Source of the DNA: [Mycobacterium] crassicus
GTDB taxonomy: Bacteria; Actinomycetota; Actinomycetes; Mycobacteriales; Mycobacteriaceae
Assembly (NCBI RefSeq): GCF_020181615.1
Contig: NZ_CP084029.1
Location: 4,649,269-4,713,268, forward strand
Reading direction: 5' to 3'
DNA: 64,000 bases
Every line of letters begins with the position of its first letter. Position 1 is the stretch's first letter. Shown in pieces: positions 9,625 through 18,398 of the stretch. The position numbers and the translations under genes are program-made. Below the pieces are notes generated by a model. It had not been told where the DNA came from. It saw nothing but the letters and a program-made list of their open reading frames with translations, and did not search any database.

Positions 9625-12600
9625 TTAGCCGGTGGTTCCGGTTGACCCGCCAGTGCCGACGGTGCCGTTGACGCCGTCAGTCCCGGTGGTGCCGCCCGCA
9701 CCACCAGATGCCGTCGAGCCGTCGGCGTTCTGGCCGCCGGCGCCACCGGCGCCGGCCGTGCCGCCGGTTCCGCCGGAGTCCGCGGTCCCTCCGGTACCGC
9801 CCTTGCCGCCCGTCTGGCTGCCGAACGCGCTACCGCGGCTGGTGTTGCCGCCGTTGCCGCCGTCACCGCCGTTACCGCCGTGACCACCGGCACCACCGCT
9901 GCCGCCGGCTCCACCGACTCCGGCCTGACCGGCGCCGTCGGCACCGGCCGCGCCCGCGTTACCGCCCTGGCCACCGACACCGCCGCTGCCGCCGTTACCG
10001 CCGTACCCGCCGTTACCGCCGTTACCGCCCTGGCCACCGACCGCGGAGGTGGCGCCGATCGGCGCCGACATGTAGGCCTGTCCGCCGGTACCGCCGTCGC
10101 CGCCGTCACCGCCGACGGTGCCGTCGCCGCCGTTGCCGGCCGCACCGCCGACACCACCGTTGCCGCCGACACCCGACACCGACCCACCGGCGCCGCCGGC
10201 TCCACCGGCACCGCCGTTGCCGCCGGTCACACCGCTGATGCCGTTGCCGCCGTTGCCGCCGGTACCGCCGGTACCGCCGTGCGCGCTGCTGGAGCTGCCG
10301 CCGACGTAGGCGTAGCCGCCGGTGCCGCCGTCGCCGCCGTCGCCGGCGACCCCGCCGTTGCCGCCGTTGCCGCCCTTGCCGCCGGTGGCCGTCTGGCCCA
10401 ACGGCGCACCGGTGTTGGCCCGGCCGCCGGTGCCACCGTTGCCGCCGTCCTGGATGTGCCCGCCGTTGTTGGCGTTGTTGCCGACGGTGCCGTTGATGCC
10501 GCCTCCGGCCGTGCACGAACCGATGCTCACGGAGTTGCCGCAGTCGCCGCCGTTGGCGCCGTTGCCGGCCGACGGGCTGACCCCGCCCGAGGTCGGCGCG
10601 ATCGGGTTGGTGCCCAACGCGCCCTTGCCTCCGGCGCCGCCGTCACCACCGTTGCCGTTGCTGCCGGCCGCACCACCGAGACCGCCGTTGCCGCCGTACT
10701 GGCCGACGTTGTTGATCACGCCGACGCCGTTGCCGCCCGCGCCGCCGGTGCCGCCGTTACCGCCGCCGCCGACCGCGCCGACGCCGCCGTGCGCGCCGGC
10801 GCCGAGGCTGCCGACGCCGCCGTCGCCGCCCTGCCCGGCCGTGCCGCGTTCGCCGCCCGTACCACCGTTGCCGCCGTTGCTCGCGCTGATGGCGGAGCCG
10901 CCGCCGACGCCCATGCCGCCCTGGCCACCGGTGCCGGCGTCACCGGCAGCACCGCCGCGCCCACCGGCCCCGCCGTTGCCGTTGACCGCCGTGCCGCCCT
11001 GACCACCGACGCCGCCCTGACCACCGTTGCCGGCGTCACCGGCGTTGCCGCCGTTCTGGCCCGCGATGGAGGCATTGAGCCCGGCGCCGCCGAGGCCGCC
11101 GGCACCGCCCACGCCGCCCTGACCGCCGACGCCGCCGTCACCGGCCACACTGCCGCCGGCACCACCGGTACCGCCGTTGCCGCCGAGGCCGCCGTTGCCG
11201 CCGTGCGTGCCGGTGCCCGAGGCATCGGTGACACCGGCCGCGCCGGTGGCACCCGCGCCGCCGTTACCGCCCGCACCACCGGTGCCGACCGTTCCGGCGT
11301 CGCCGCCGTTGCCGCCCTGGCCGCCGATCTGGACGCTGCCGTCCACCAGCACCTGCCCGGCGCCGCCGTTACCGCCGGCGCCACCGTTGGAAACTCCTGC
11401 CGCACCGGCCGCGCCGTTGGCCGCATGGGTGCCGTCGGCCCCGACGCCGCCGGCCCCTGCCTGGCCCGCCTGCCCGATCTCGCCGCCGTCGCCGCCGTCA
11501 CCGCCGGTGCCGGCCACCGCGTTGAGTCCGCCGCCGGCACCGTCGCCGCCGCGACCACCGGTACCGCCGTTACCGGCCGCACCGCCGTTGCCGCCCGCGC
11601 CGCCCGCGCCCGACTGGCCGGTGGCGCCGTTCACGGCCGAACCGCCGGCCCCGCCGTTGCCGCCGGTACCGGCGTTGCCGCCATCGCCACCGCTGTGTCC
11701 GTCGCCGCCGTCGGTGCCGTCGCCCGCGGCGTCGGTGACGCCCGCGGTGCCGGCCACGCCGTTACCGCCCGCGCCGCCGCTGCCGCCTACGCCACCGCTG
11801 CCGCCGGCACCGCCGTTGCCGGAGGTGGTGCCGCCCAAACCGCCCGCACCGCCGCTGCCGCCGGCCGCGCCGTGGCCGCCGTGGCTGCCGTCGCCTCCGG
11901 CGTCGGTGCCGCCGGCGTTGCCGCTCGCACCCGCACCACCGTCACCACCGGCTCCACCGACACCGATCGCACCCGCGTTACCGCCGGCGCCACCGTTGCC
12001 GCCGGCCTGGGACGCGCCGTTGGACAGCACCTGTCCCACACCACCGGCACCACCGGCGCCGCCGTTGCCGCCGCCGACCGACGCCACTCCCGCGATACCG
12101 CCGGCGCGCTGGGTGGCACCGTCACCGCTGAAACCGCCCTGCCCGGCGGCGGCACCACTGCCCGCACTGCCGGCATTGCCGCCGGCACCGCCGTTGCCGG
12201 CCACCAGGTTCAAGCCGCCGCCCGCGCCGCTGCCGCCGACGCCGCCGTTGCCGCCGTCGCCGCCGCTGCCGCCGTTGCCGCCGATCCCGCCGATCCCGGC
12301 CTTGCCGGACGTGCCGTTGACCGCGCTGCCGCCGACACCGCCATTGCCGCCGGCGGCACCCGTGCCACCGTTGCCACCGTTGGCGCCCGTACCGCCGTTG
12401 CCGCCGGCCAGTCCGCTGCCGGCCGCGGCATCGATGCCGGCGGTGCCGGTCGCGCCGGTCGCGCCGTTACCACCGTTACCGCCGTGGCCGCCGACACCGC
12501 CGGCACCACCGTTACCGGCGATCGAACCGCCGGAACCGCCGGCACCGCCCACGCCGCCGATGGCGCCGTTGGCACCGTTGACGCTGTTGAACGAGCCGAT

Positions 12601-15600
12601 TCCGCCGCTGGCGCCCGCGCCGCCGTCACCACCGCGGCCACCGTTGCCGATCGACCCGGCGCTGCCGCCGTGGCCACCCGCACCGCCGACCTGCATGGTG
12701 CCGTCGGCCAGTTCACGTCCGTCGCCGCCGCGACCGCCTTCGCCGCCGTTACCGCCGGCGCCCGCGCCGCCGGTGGCACCCGTCGCGCCGTTGTGGCCGG
12801 ATCCGGCTCCGTTGCCGCCGGCGCCACCGGCACCCGCGGTACCGCGCTCGCCGCCGGTGCCGCCGTTACCGCCCGCACCGGCCGCGGCTCCACTGCCACC
12901 GCCGGTCCCGACACCACCGTTACCGCCGTTGCCCGCAGCGCCCGCGGCGCCGCCCTGGCCGCCGGCCCCACCGTTGCCGTTGGTCGCCGAACCACCGATA
13001 CCGCCGGCCGCGCCGACACCGCCGGTGCCGCCGTTTCCGCCGGTTGCGCCGGCCGCGCCGCTGCCCGGGGTGACGAAGCCGGCGTTGCCGCCGTTGCCGC
13101 CCGCACCGCCCGCGCCGCCCTTACCGCCGACACCACCGTCACCGGAGGTGGTGCCGCCCGCGCCGCCGTTGCCGCCGACACCGCCGGCCGCACCGACACC
13201 GCCGGTCAGTCCGTTACCACCCGCGTCGCGTCCACCGGTCACACCGGTCGCGCCGCTGCCGCCGTTGCCGCCCGCGCCGCCGGTGCCGATCGCACCCGCG
13301 TTGCCGCCGTTGCCTCCGGCGCCGCCGGCCTGCACCGTACCGTCGGCCAGGATCTGGCCGTTTCCGCCGTTACCGCCGGCGCCGCCGATCGCGCTGCCCG
13401 CGGCACCCGCGGCACCCGCGGCGGCCTGGCCGCCCGCACCGACACCGCCTGCGCCGCCGCCACCGGCCACACCCGCGGCGCCTCCGCTGCCGCCGTTGCC
13501 ACCGTGGCCGGCAGTCGCGTTCGCACCGCCACCGGCACCATCGCCACCGGCACCACCGGTGCCGCCGTCACCGGCCGCGCCGCCCGCACCGCCGACGCCG
13601 CCGACGCCCTGGCCGCCCGCAGTGCCGTGGGCCGCGGTACCGCCCGCACCGCCCGCGCCACCGACACCACCGGTGCCGCCGTTGCCGCCGACACTGCTGG
13701 TGCTGCCACCGTCGCCGCCGTTGCCGCCGCTGCCGGCGGCCGCATCCGTTCCGTCGATCCCGTCGGCGCCGTCGCCACCGGCTCCACCGGCACCGCCCAC
13801 GCCGCCGGCACCACCGGTACCGCCGTTGCCCGAAGTCGAACCACCGGCGCCGCCCACGCCGCCGGCGCCGCCCTGGCCACCGACCGCACCGTTGGTGCCG
13901 TTGCCCGAACCGCTGGTGATCCCGGCCGCGCCGGTCGCTCCCGCACCACCGGTGCCGCCCGCGCCGCCGTCGCCGACCGCACCGGCGTTACCGCCGTGAC
14001 CGCCGACGCCGCCGGACTGCGCGGTGCCGTTGGCCAGCAGCTGCCCGGCGCCACCGATGCCACCGGCACCGCCGTCGCCACCGGTGCCCGCCGCGCCCTT
14101 GGCACCTGCGTGCGCACCGCCGGCACCCTGGCCGCCGGCACCTCCGTTGCCGCCGGCACCGACCGAACCACCGTTGCCGCCGAGGCCACCGGCACCGGCC
14201 GCGGCGGCACTGCCACCACCGGCACCCGTGCCGCCGCGGCCACCGTTTCCGGCGTCGCCGCCCTCACCGCCGGCGCCGCCGACACCGCTGGCGCCCTGGA
14301 CACCCGCGACGCCGTGCGCCGCAGCGCCGCCGGCACCGCCGTTGCCGCCCAGGCCACCGACGCCGCCCTGGCCGCCGTTGCCTCCGTTGAGGCCGGTCCC
14401 ACCGGCGGCACCGCTGCCGGTGATCGCGTTCTGCCCGTCTCCACCGGTCTGCCCGTCACCACCGGCACCACCGATGCCACCGGTACCGCCCCCGCCGCCG
14501 GCACCGCCGTTGCCCGACACCGAGCCACCGGCACCGCCGGCACCACCGTTGCCCGCGACGCCGCCGGCGCCGCCCTGCAGGCCGTTTCCGTTGACGTCGA
14601 CGCCGCCGGCCGCGCCCGCGAGACCGTTGCCGCCGGCACCGCCGACACCACCGTTGCCGGTCGAACCGCCGTCACCGCCCTTACCGCCGTTGCCGGCGAC
14701 CTGACCCGGGTTCGTCGCGCTGAAGCCCGCGCCACCGTTTCCGCCGTTGCCGGTGACGGTGGCCGCGTCGCCGGCGCTGCCCGCCGCGCCCGCGACACCG
14801 CCGGTGCCGCTGCCGGCCGCGCCGCCCTGGCCCGCGGCACCGGCCGTGCCGACCTCGCCGCCGCGACCGCCGTTGCCGCCGTTGATGTGTGCGGCGGTTC
14901 CGGCCGCGCCGTTTCCGCCGTTGCCGCCCGCGCCGCTCTCGCCGCCGTCGCCACCGGCACCGCCGGAGCCACTGGAGCCGGCGCCGCCGAAGATGCCGCC
15001 GGCACCCGCGTTGCCGCCGACGCCACCGGTGCCGCCGACCCCGCCGGCGCCGCCGTTGGTCCCGTTGCCGCCGTTGCCGTCACCGCCGCCGGTGAAGGTG
15101 CCCTGGGTCCCGTCGGTCCCGGCCGCGCCCTCGGCTCCGTCGCCGCCGGCACCGCCGTTGCCGCCGGATCCGCCCTTGCCCATCCAGTTGCCGCCGCGAC
15201 CGCCGGCGCCGCCCGCCCCACCGGTGCCACCGTCGACGTGCGCCACGGTGCCGGCCAGACCGACACCACCGTCGCCGCCGTTGCCGCCGAAGCCGAAGAC
15301 CGAGCCGCCGTTGCCGCCCGCGCCGCCGGCACTGCCCTCGGCGCCCTCGGCGCCGTCGCCGCCGTGACCGAACAGACCACCGCCGTTGCCGCCGTGACCG
15401 GCGATCCCGGAGGTCACCGACCCGGCGTCGTGGATGCTGCCGGCGTCGCCGCCGTTGCCGAACAGCCAGCCGGCGCTGCCTCCGCTGCCGGTCAGGCCGT
15501 AGCCCTCGCCGCCGTCGCCGAGCCACAGGCCGCCGTTGCCGCCGTTGGGGTCGTCGACGGTGCCGTTGACACCGTTGCCGATCAGGTACTGACCGGTCAG

Positions 15601-16047
15601 GTTGTTGACGAAGTCGGCGGTCTGCATGCCGAACGGGCTGGTGATCCAGTTGTCGATGTTGGCGTGCATCGGCTCGTAGAACATGGTGTTGAACATGTCC
15701 GTGAACGGGTCACCGGCCGCTGCCGACATCGGTGCCAGCGCGGCTTCCCAACCGCCGTCGAGCTGCGCGAACAGCGGGGCCCAGGAGTCCACGTCGAAGA
15801 TCGTCTGCCACGACGACGGATCACCCAGGGTGGCGAAGGCCTCACTGAGGCTGGAGCCGAAAAGGTCTGAGGCCCAGTCCAGTTCATCCGCGTGGGACGC
15901 CGGCGCAGCAGATATCGGACTCATCCCGAATGCCAGGAACGCACCCACCGCGGTTCCGGCCCCAGCGATGCGTTTGCGCCGCCGCGTCCCGGCTGCGTTC
16001 GCCGTCCGCCGTGCTGCACCTTCGCGCCTGCCACCCATTGCTGTCAT
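9625..16047 (-). CDS. PGRS-like glycine-rich secreted protein (2,140 aa), no PE domain
   Basis: The first of the three tandem PGRS-like genes in transcription order. The start is ATG at 16047 or the in-frame ATG at 16038; AAGGGCGG lies just upstream. A long basic leader (TRRRKRIAGAG) precedes the hydrophobic core VGAFLAFGMSPISAAP and a probable cut after SHA (residue 53). The unique region to about residue 165 ends in FVNNLTGQYLIGNGVNG, matching the pre-repeat linker of its paralogues. The remaining roughly 1,950 residues are glycine-rich. They are organised into about 225-residue supermodules marked by five copies of a QxLADGTxQxGG-type insert. The last 250 residues contain Tyr-bearing inserts (GGYAYVGG, GGQAYMSAP). 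Probably cell-wall associated or secreted; the actual role is not known. Confidence 0.9.
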   Translation of the reverse strand: MTAMGGRREGAARRTANAAGTRRRKRIAGAGTAVGAFLAFGMSPISAAPASHADELDWASDLFGSSLSEAFATLGDPSSWQTIFDVDSWAPLFAQLDGGWEAALAPMSAAAGDPFTDMFNTMFYEPMHANIDNWITSPFGMQTADFVNNLTGQYLIGNGVNGTVDDPNGGNGGLWLGDGGEGYGLTGSGGSAGWLFGNGGDAGSIHDAGSVTSGIAGHGGNGGGLFGHGGDGAEGAEGSAGGAGGNGGSVFGFGGNGGDGGVGLAGTVAHVDGGTGGAGGAGGRGGNWMGKGGSGGNGGAGGDGAEGAAGTDGTQGTFTGGGDGNGGNGTNGGAGGVGGTGGVGGNAGAGGIFGGAGSSGSGGAGGDGGESGAGGNGGNGAAGTAAHINGGNGGRGGEVGTAGAAGQGGAAGSGTGGVAGAAGSAGDAATVTGNGGNGGAGFSATNPGQVAGNGGKGGDGGSTGNGGVGGAGGNGLAGAAGGVDVNGNGLQGGAGGVAGNGGAGGAGGSVSGNGGAGGGGGTGGIGGAGGDGQTGGDGQNAITGSGAAGGTGLNGGNGGQGGVGGLGGNGGAGGAAAHGVAGVQGASGVGGAGGEGGDAGNGGRGGTGAGGGSAAAAGAGGLGGNGGSVGAGGNGGAGGQGAGGAHAGAKGAAGTGGDGGAGGIGGAGQLLANGTAQSGGVGGHGGNAGAVGDGGAGGTGGAGATGAAGITSGSGNGTNGAVGGQGGAGGVGGAGGSTSGNGGTGGAGGVGGAGGAGGDGADGIDGTDAAAGSGGNGGDGGSTSSVGGNGGTGGVGGAGGAGGTAAHGTAGGQGVGGVGGAGGAAGDGGTGGAGGDGAGGGANATAGHGGNGGSGGAAGVAGGGGAGGVGAGGQAAAGAAGAAGSAIGGAGGNGGNGQILADGTVQAGGAGGNGGNAGAIGTGGAGGNGGSGATGVTGGRDAGGNGLTGGVGAAGGVGGNGGAGGTTSGDGGVGGKGGAGGAGGNGGNAGFVTPGSGAAGATGGNGGTGGVGAAGGIGGSATNGNGGAGGQGGAAGAAGNGGNGGVGTGGGSGAAAGAGGNGGTGGERGTAGAGGAGGNGAGSGHNGATGATGGAGAGGNGGEGGRGGDGRELADGTMQVGGAGGHGGSAGSIGNGGRGGDGGAGASGGIGSFNSVNGANGAIGGVGGAGGSGGSIAGNGGAGGVGGHGGNGGNGATGATGTAGIDAAAGSGLAGGNGGTGANGGNGGTGAAGGNGGVGGSAVNGTSGKAGIGGIGGNGGSGGDGGNGGVGGSGAGGGLNLVAGNGGAGGNAGSAGSGAAAGQGGFSGDGATQRAGGIAGVASVGGGNGGAGGAGGVGQVLSNGASQAGGNGGAGGNAGAIGVGGAGGDGGAGASGNAGGTDAGGDGSHGGHGAAGGSGGAGGLGGTTSGNGGAGGSGGVGGSGGAGGNGVAGTAGVTDAAGDGTDGGDGHSGGDGGNAGTGGNGGAGGSAVNGATGQSGAGGAGGNGGAAGNGGTGGRGGDGAGGGLNAVAGTGGDGGDGGEIGQAGQAGAGGVGADGTHAANGAAGAAGVSNGGAGGNGGAGQVLVDGSVQIGGQGGNGGDAGTVGTGGAGGNGGAGATGAAGVTDASGTGTHGGNGGLGGNGGTGGAGGSVAGDGGVGGQGGVGGAGGLGGAGLNASIAGQNGGNAGDAGNGGQGGVGGQGGTAVNGNGGAGGRGGAAGDAGTGGQGGMGVGGGSAISASNGGNGGTGGERGTAGQGGDGGVGSLGAGAHGGVGAVGGGGNGGTGGAGGNGVGVINNVGQYGGNGGLGGAAGSNGNGGDGGAGGKGALGTNPIAPTSGGVSPSAGNGANGGDCGNSVSIGSCTAGGGINGTVGNNANNGGHIQDGGNGGTGGRANTGAPLGQTATGGKGGNGGNGGVAGDGGDGGTGGYAYVGGSSSSAHGGTGGTGGNGGNGISGVTGGNGGAGGAGGAGGSVSGVGGNGGVGGAAGNGGDGTVGGDGGDGGTGGQAYMSAPIGATSAVGGQGGNGGNGGYGGNGGSGGVGGQGGNAGAAGADGAGQAGVGGAGGSGGAGGHGGNGGDGGNGGNTSRGSAFGSQTGGKGGTGGTADSGGTGGTAGAGGAGGQNADGSTASGGAGGTTGTDGVNGTVGTGGSTGTTG
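11329..14040 (-). repeat. Five long-period (about 640-690 bp) modules in PGRS-like gene
   Basis: The rare non-glycine marker (variants QLLANGTAQS, QILADGTVQA, RELADGTMQV, QVLSNGASQA, QVLVDGSVQI) occurs near 14016, 13330, 12691, 12007 and 11329. This gives spacings of about 686, 639, 684 and 678 bp. Flanking inserts such as SGNGG and AHG/VNG recur at matching offsets. The sequence therefore arose by duplication of about 225-residue blocks, not only of short GGX units. Confidence 0.8.
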
Positions 16048-16097
16048 CCGCCCTTGTTTTCGTGAAGTGATGGTTTGCCGAGGTCGTGTGGACCGGG

Positions 16098-18359
16098 TCA
16101 GAAGCCGAACAGGCCGCCGAGCTGTCCGATGCTGACCGAGATCAGATCGGTGCCGGCGATGCCCATGTTCGACAGCAGACCGTCGAGGTCCAGGCCACCG
16201 AGGCCCAGGCCGTCGATCACGTCGTTGACCGTCAGGCCATCCAGGCCCAGGGTGGCGACCAGCGAGTCGAGGGTGACGGTGCCCAGGCCCAGCGAGTTGG
16301 CGATGTCGTTGACCGTGACCCCGCCGAGCAGGCGCTCGAGAATCTCGTCCAGGTGGACGCTGTTGAGGTTCAGGTCGTCGAGCAGGTCGCCGACCTTGGT
16401 GCCGCCCAGCAGGCTCTCCAAGAACCCGTCCAGATGAATGTTGTTCAGGCCCAAGTCATTTGCGATCGAGCCGAGTGTCATTCCACCCAACACATGGTCG
16501 AGGTGGCTGCCGATGTCGACCTGGTTGAGGCCGAGGTTGCCCAGCAGCCCGTTGATCGTGACGTCCAGGCCCAGCCGGTCGATCACGGTGTCGATGTTCA
16601 GGTTGTTCAGGCCCCAGGAGTTCAGGATCGACATCAGCGACATGTTCATCAGCTGCGGGAGACCGTTGTGCACGACGTCGCTGAGGGTGACGTTGTCCAG
16701 CCCCAGGTTGTGCATGACCGTGTCGAAGGGGGTGCTCAGGTTCAGGCCGGTCAGGATCTCACTGAGCTTCTCGTCGGACACGCCGGTCGCCCCCAGCAGC
16801 TGGCCGAGGGTGATGTCGGACAGCGGGGTGCCGGGTGCCACGCCCAGGGCCGGAGCGCCGGCACTGTAGAGCCGCTGCAGGGTCTGCAACAGGCTGTTGG
16901 GCCCCATCAAGCTGTTGAGGGTCTGGTAGCAGGACACGTTGTACAACCCCGGCAGGAGGGGGCAGGTGATGTCGGGGATGGGGATCGCGCCGTTCGCGAG
17001 CTCGAGCAGGGTCTTGTCACCCACCCCGGCCTGCGTCAGCAGGTCGGTGAACTTCTGGTCGCCTGCCTCGGTGCCTGCGAGCAGGTCGCCCAGCGTCATG
17101 CCGGCCATCTGCGAGCTCTGCAGCACCTCCGAGATCGACATGTCGTAGCCGGCGCCCTGCAGGATCTCGATCACCAGGTCGCCGACGGTCATGCTGCCGG
17201 CAGGGCCGCCGCCCAACATGCCGCCCAGCAGTTCGTCGATCAGCTCGGCGATGCTCTGGTCACCGAAACCGGAGGCGTCCAGCAGCGGGGTGATCATGCT
17301 GCCGAGCGTCAGGTCCTGGCCACCGAACTGGCCGAGCAGGTCGGTGATGGTCGCGTCGGGGCCCACCGCGACGTGCACGAGATCCTTGAGCGCGTCGCCC
17401 AGGGTCAGGTCGCCGACGCCGAGCTGGCCGAGCAGGCCGGTGATGGTGGTGTCGGTCATCCCGGCGGCGTGCAGCAGGCCGGTGGCCAGCTCGCCGATCG
17501 ACTGGTCGCCGAGCCCGAACTGGTCGAGCAGGCCGGCCAGGGTCGGGTTGCCGATGCCGGCCTCCCCGAGCAGCCCGGCCAGTACCTCGGCGATCGACTT
17601 GTCGCCCAGCCCCACCTGGTCGGCCAGGCCGGAGATCGTCGGGTTTCCGATACCCATCACATCGAGCAGGTTGGCCGCCAGGCCCGCGATCGGCTGGTCG
17701 CCGATCCCGAATTCGGACAGCAGCCCGGTGACGCTCATGTGGCCGAAGCCCAGGGTGTCGAGCAGGCCGGTCAGCAGGCCGCCCACCGACTGGCCCCCGA
17801 CGCCGAACTCACCGAGCAGGTCCCCGAGTGTCTTGTTGCCGACGCCCGCCAGGTCCACCAACTGGCCCAGCTGCAACTCCACAGTCGCGGTGTGCGGTGC
17901 GACGAGCAGGCCGTTGAACAGCGGGATGGTCATCCCCGCCACGTCGACGCCGGCCGTGCCGTAGAGGAAGGCGTTGATGAGGGTGCCCGGAGCGTTGAAC
18001 AGGATCATGAAGGCGTTGGCCGGGTCGGCGGCGAGCTGATCGGCGATCTGGCTCCACGCGTTGCTCACGGTGATGAACGGGCCGATCATCGCCAGCAGGC
18101 TGTGCAGCGTCGAGCCCAGCTCGATGTTGATCTGCGCCGGCAGCGGCACCGCGTTGACGGTGATCGTCGGCAGCAGGCCCCAGCTGGTCAGCAGGCCGGT
18201 CACGTCGTTCGCCGGGTCGGCGGTCAGCACCACCGAGTGCTGCTGGGTGAAGGGCGCCGCGATGGCGGGCATGGGCGCCGCCGAGGGTACGACGGCGATC
18301 ATGGCGGCGCCGACGACGGCGACGCCCGGGGTCAGGTAGGGGCGAAGGGTCTGCAGCAT
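16098..18359 (-). CDS. Secreted Leu/Gly-repeat protein (753 aa), GjpA-like N-terminus
   Basis: ATG at 18359 is preceded by GGAG at six bases. The N-terminus LRPYLTPGVAVVGAAMIAV resembles the leader of mycobacterial proteins annotated as GjpA-type porins and related exported proteins (recalled similarity, not searched). It should act as a signal peptide. Residues of about 90-165 include DPANAFMILFNAPGTLINA and IPLFNGLLV, conserved in the neighbouring paralogue. The body consists of about 32-residue units, each two half-repeats of pattern LLxxxGIGNxTxxxLL, with Ser/Thr/Asp at probable helix starts and Gly at helix ends. I infer an alpha-solenoid. Two cysteines lie near the middle (TCPLLPGLYNVSC). 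Function unknown. A 39-bp gap separates it from the upstream paralogue. Confidence 0.85.
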   Translation of the reverse strand: MLQTLRPYLTPGVAVVGAAMIAVVPSAAPMPAIAAPFTQQHSVVLTADPANDVTGLLTSWGLLPTITVNAVPLPAQINIELGSTLHSLLAMIGPFITVSNAWSQIADQLAADPANAFMILFNAPGTLINAFLYGTAGVDVAGMTIPLFNGLLVAPHTATVELQLGQLVDLAGVGNKTLGDLLGEFGVGGQSVGGLLTGLLDTLGFGHMSVTGLLSEFGIGDQPIAGLAANLLDVMGIGNPTISGLADQVGLGDKSIAEVLAGLLGEAGIGNPTLAGLLDQFGLGDQSIGELATGLLHAAGMTDTTITGLLGQLGVGDLTLGDALKDLVHVAVGPDATITDLLGQFGGQDLTLGSMITPLLDASGFGDQSIAELIDELLGGMLGGGPAGSMTVGDLVIEILQGAGYDMSISEVLQSSQMAGMTLGDLLAGTEAGDQKFTDLLTQAGVGDKTLLELANGAIPIPDITCPLLPGLYNVSCYQTLNSLMGPNSLLQTLQRLYSAGAPALGVAPGTPLSDITLGQLLGATGVSDEKLSEILTGLNLSTPFDTVMHNLGLDNVTLSDVVHNGLPQLMNMSLMSILNSWGLNNLNIDTVIDRLGLDVTINGLLGNLGLNQVDIGSHLDHVLGGMTLGSIANDLGLNNIHLDGFLESLLGGTKVGDLLDDLNLNSVHLDEILERLLGGVTVNDIANSLGLGTVTLDSLVATLGLDGLTVNDVIDGLGLGGLDLDGLLSNMGIAGTDLISVSIGQLGGLFGF

Positions 18360-18398
18360 CAGGTTCTCCGAATCGATTCCTGGTCGAGGGTGGGTCGG

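Noticed and set aside
4820..15870. Other long plus-strand frames (4820-8488 and 9880-15870) opposite the PGRS-like genes
   Set aside because: Shadow frames produced by the three-base periodicity of glycine codons; no start context, signal or domain.
1..16047. RTX-type calcium-binding repeats in the PGRS-like proteins
   Set aside because: GGxGxD triplets occur by chance in such glycine/Asp-rich sequence; the regular nonapeptide GGxGxDxUx register is not maintained.
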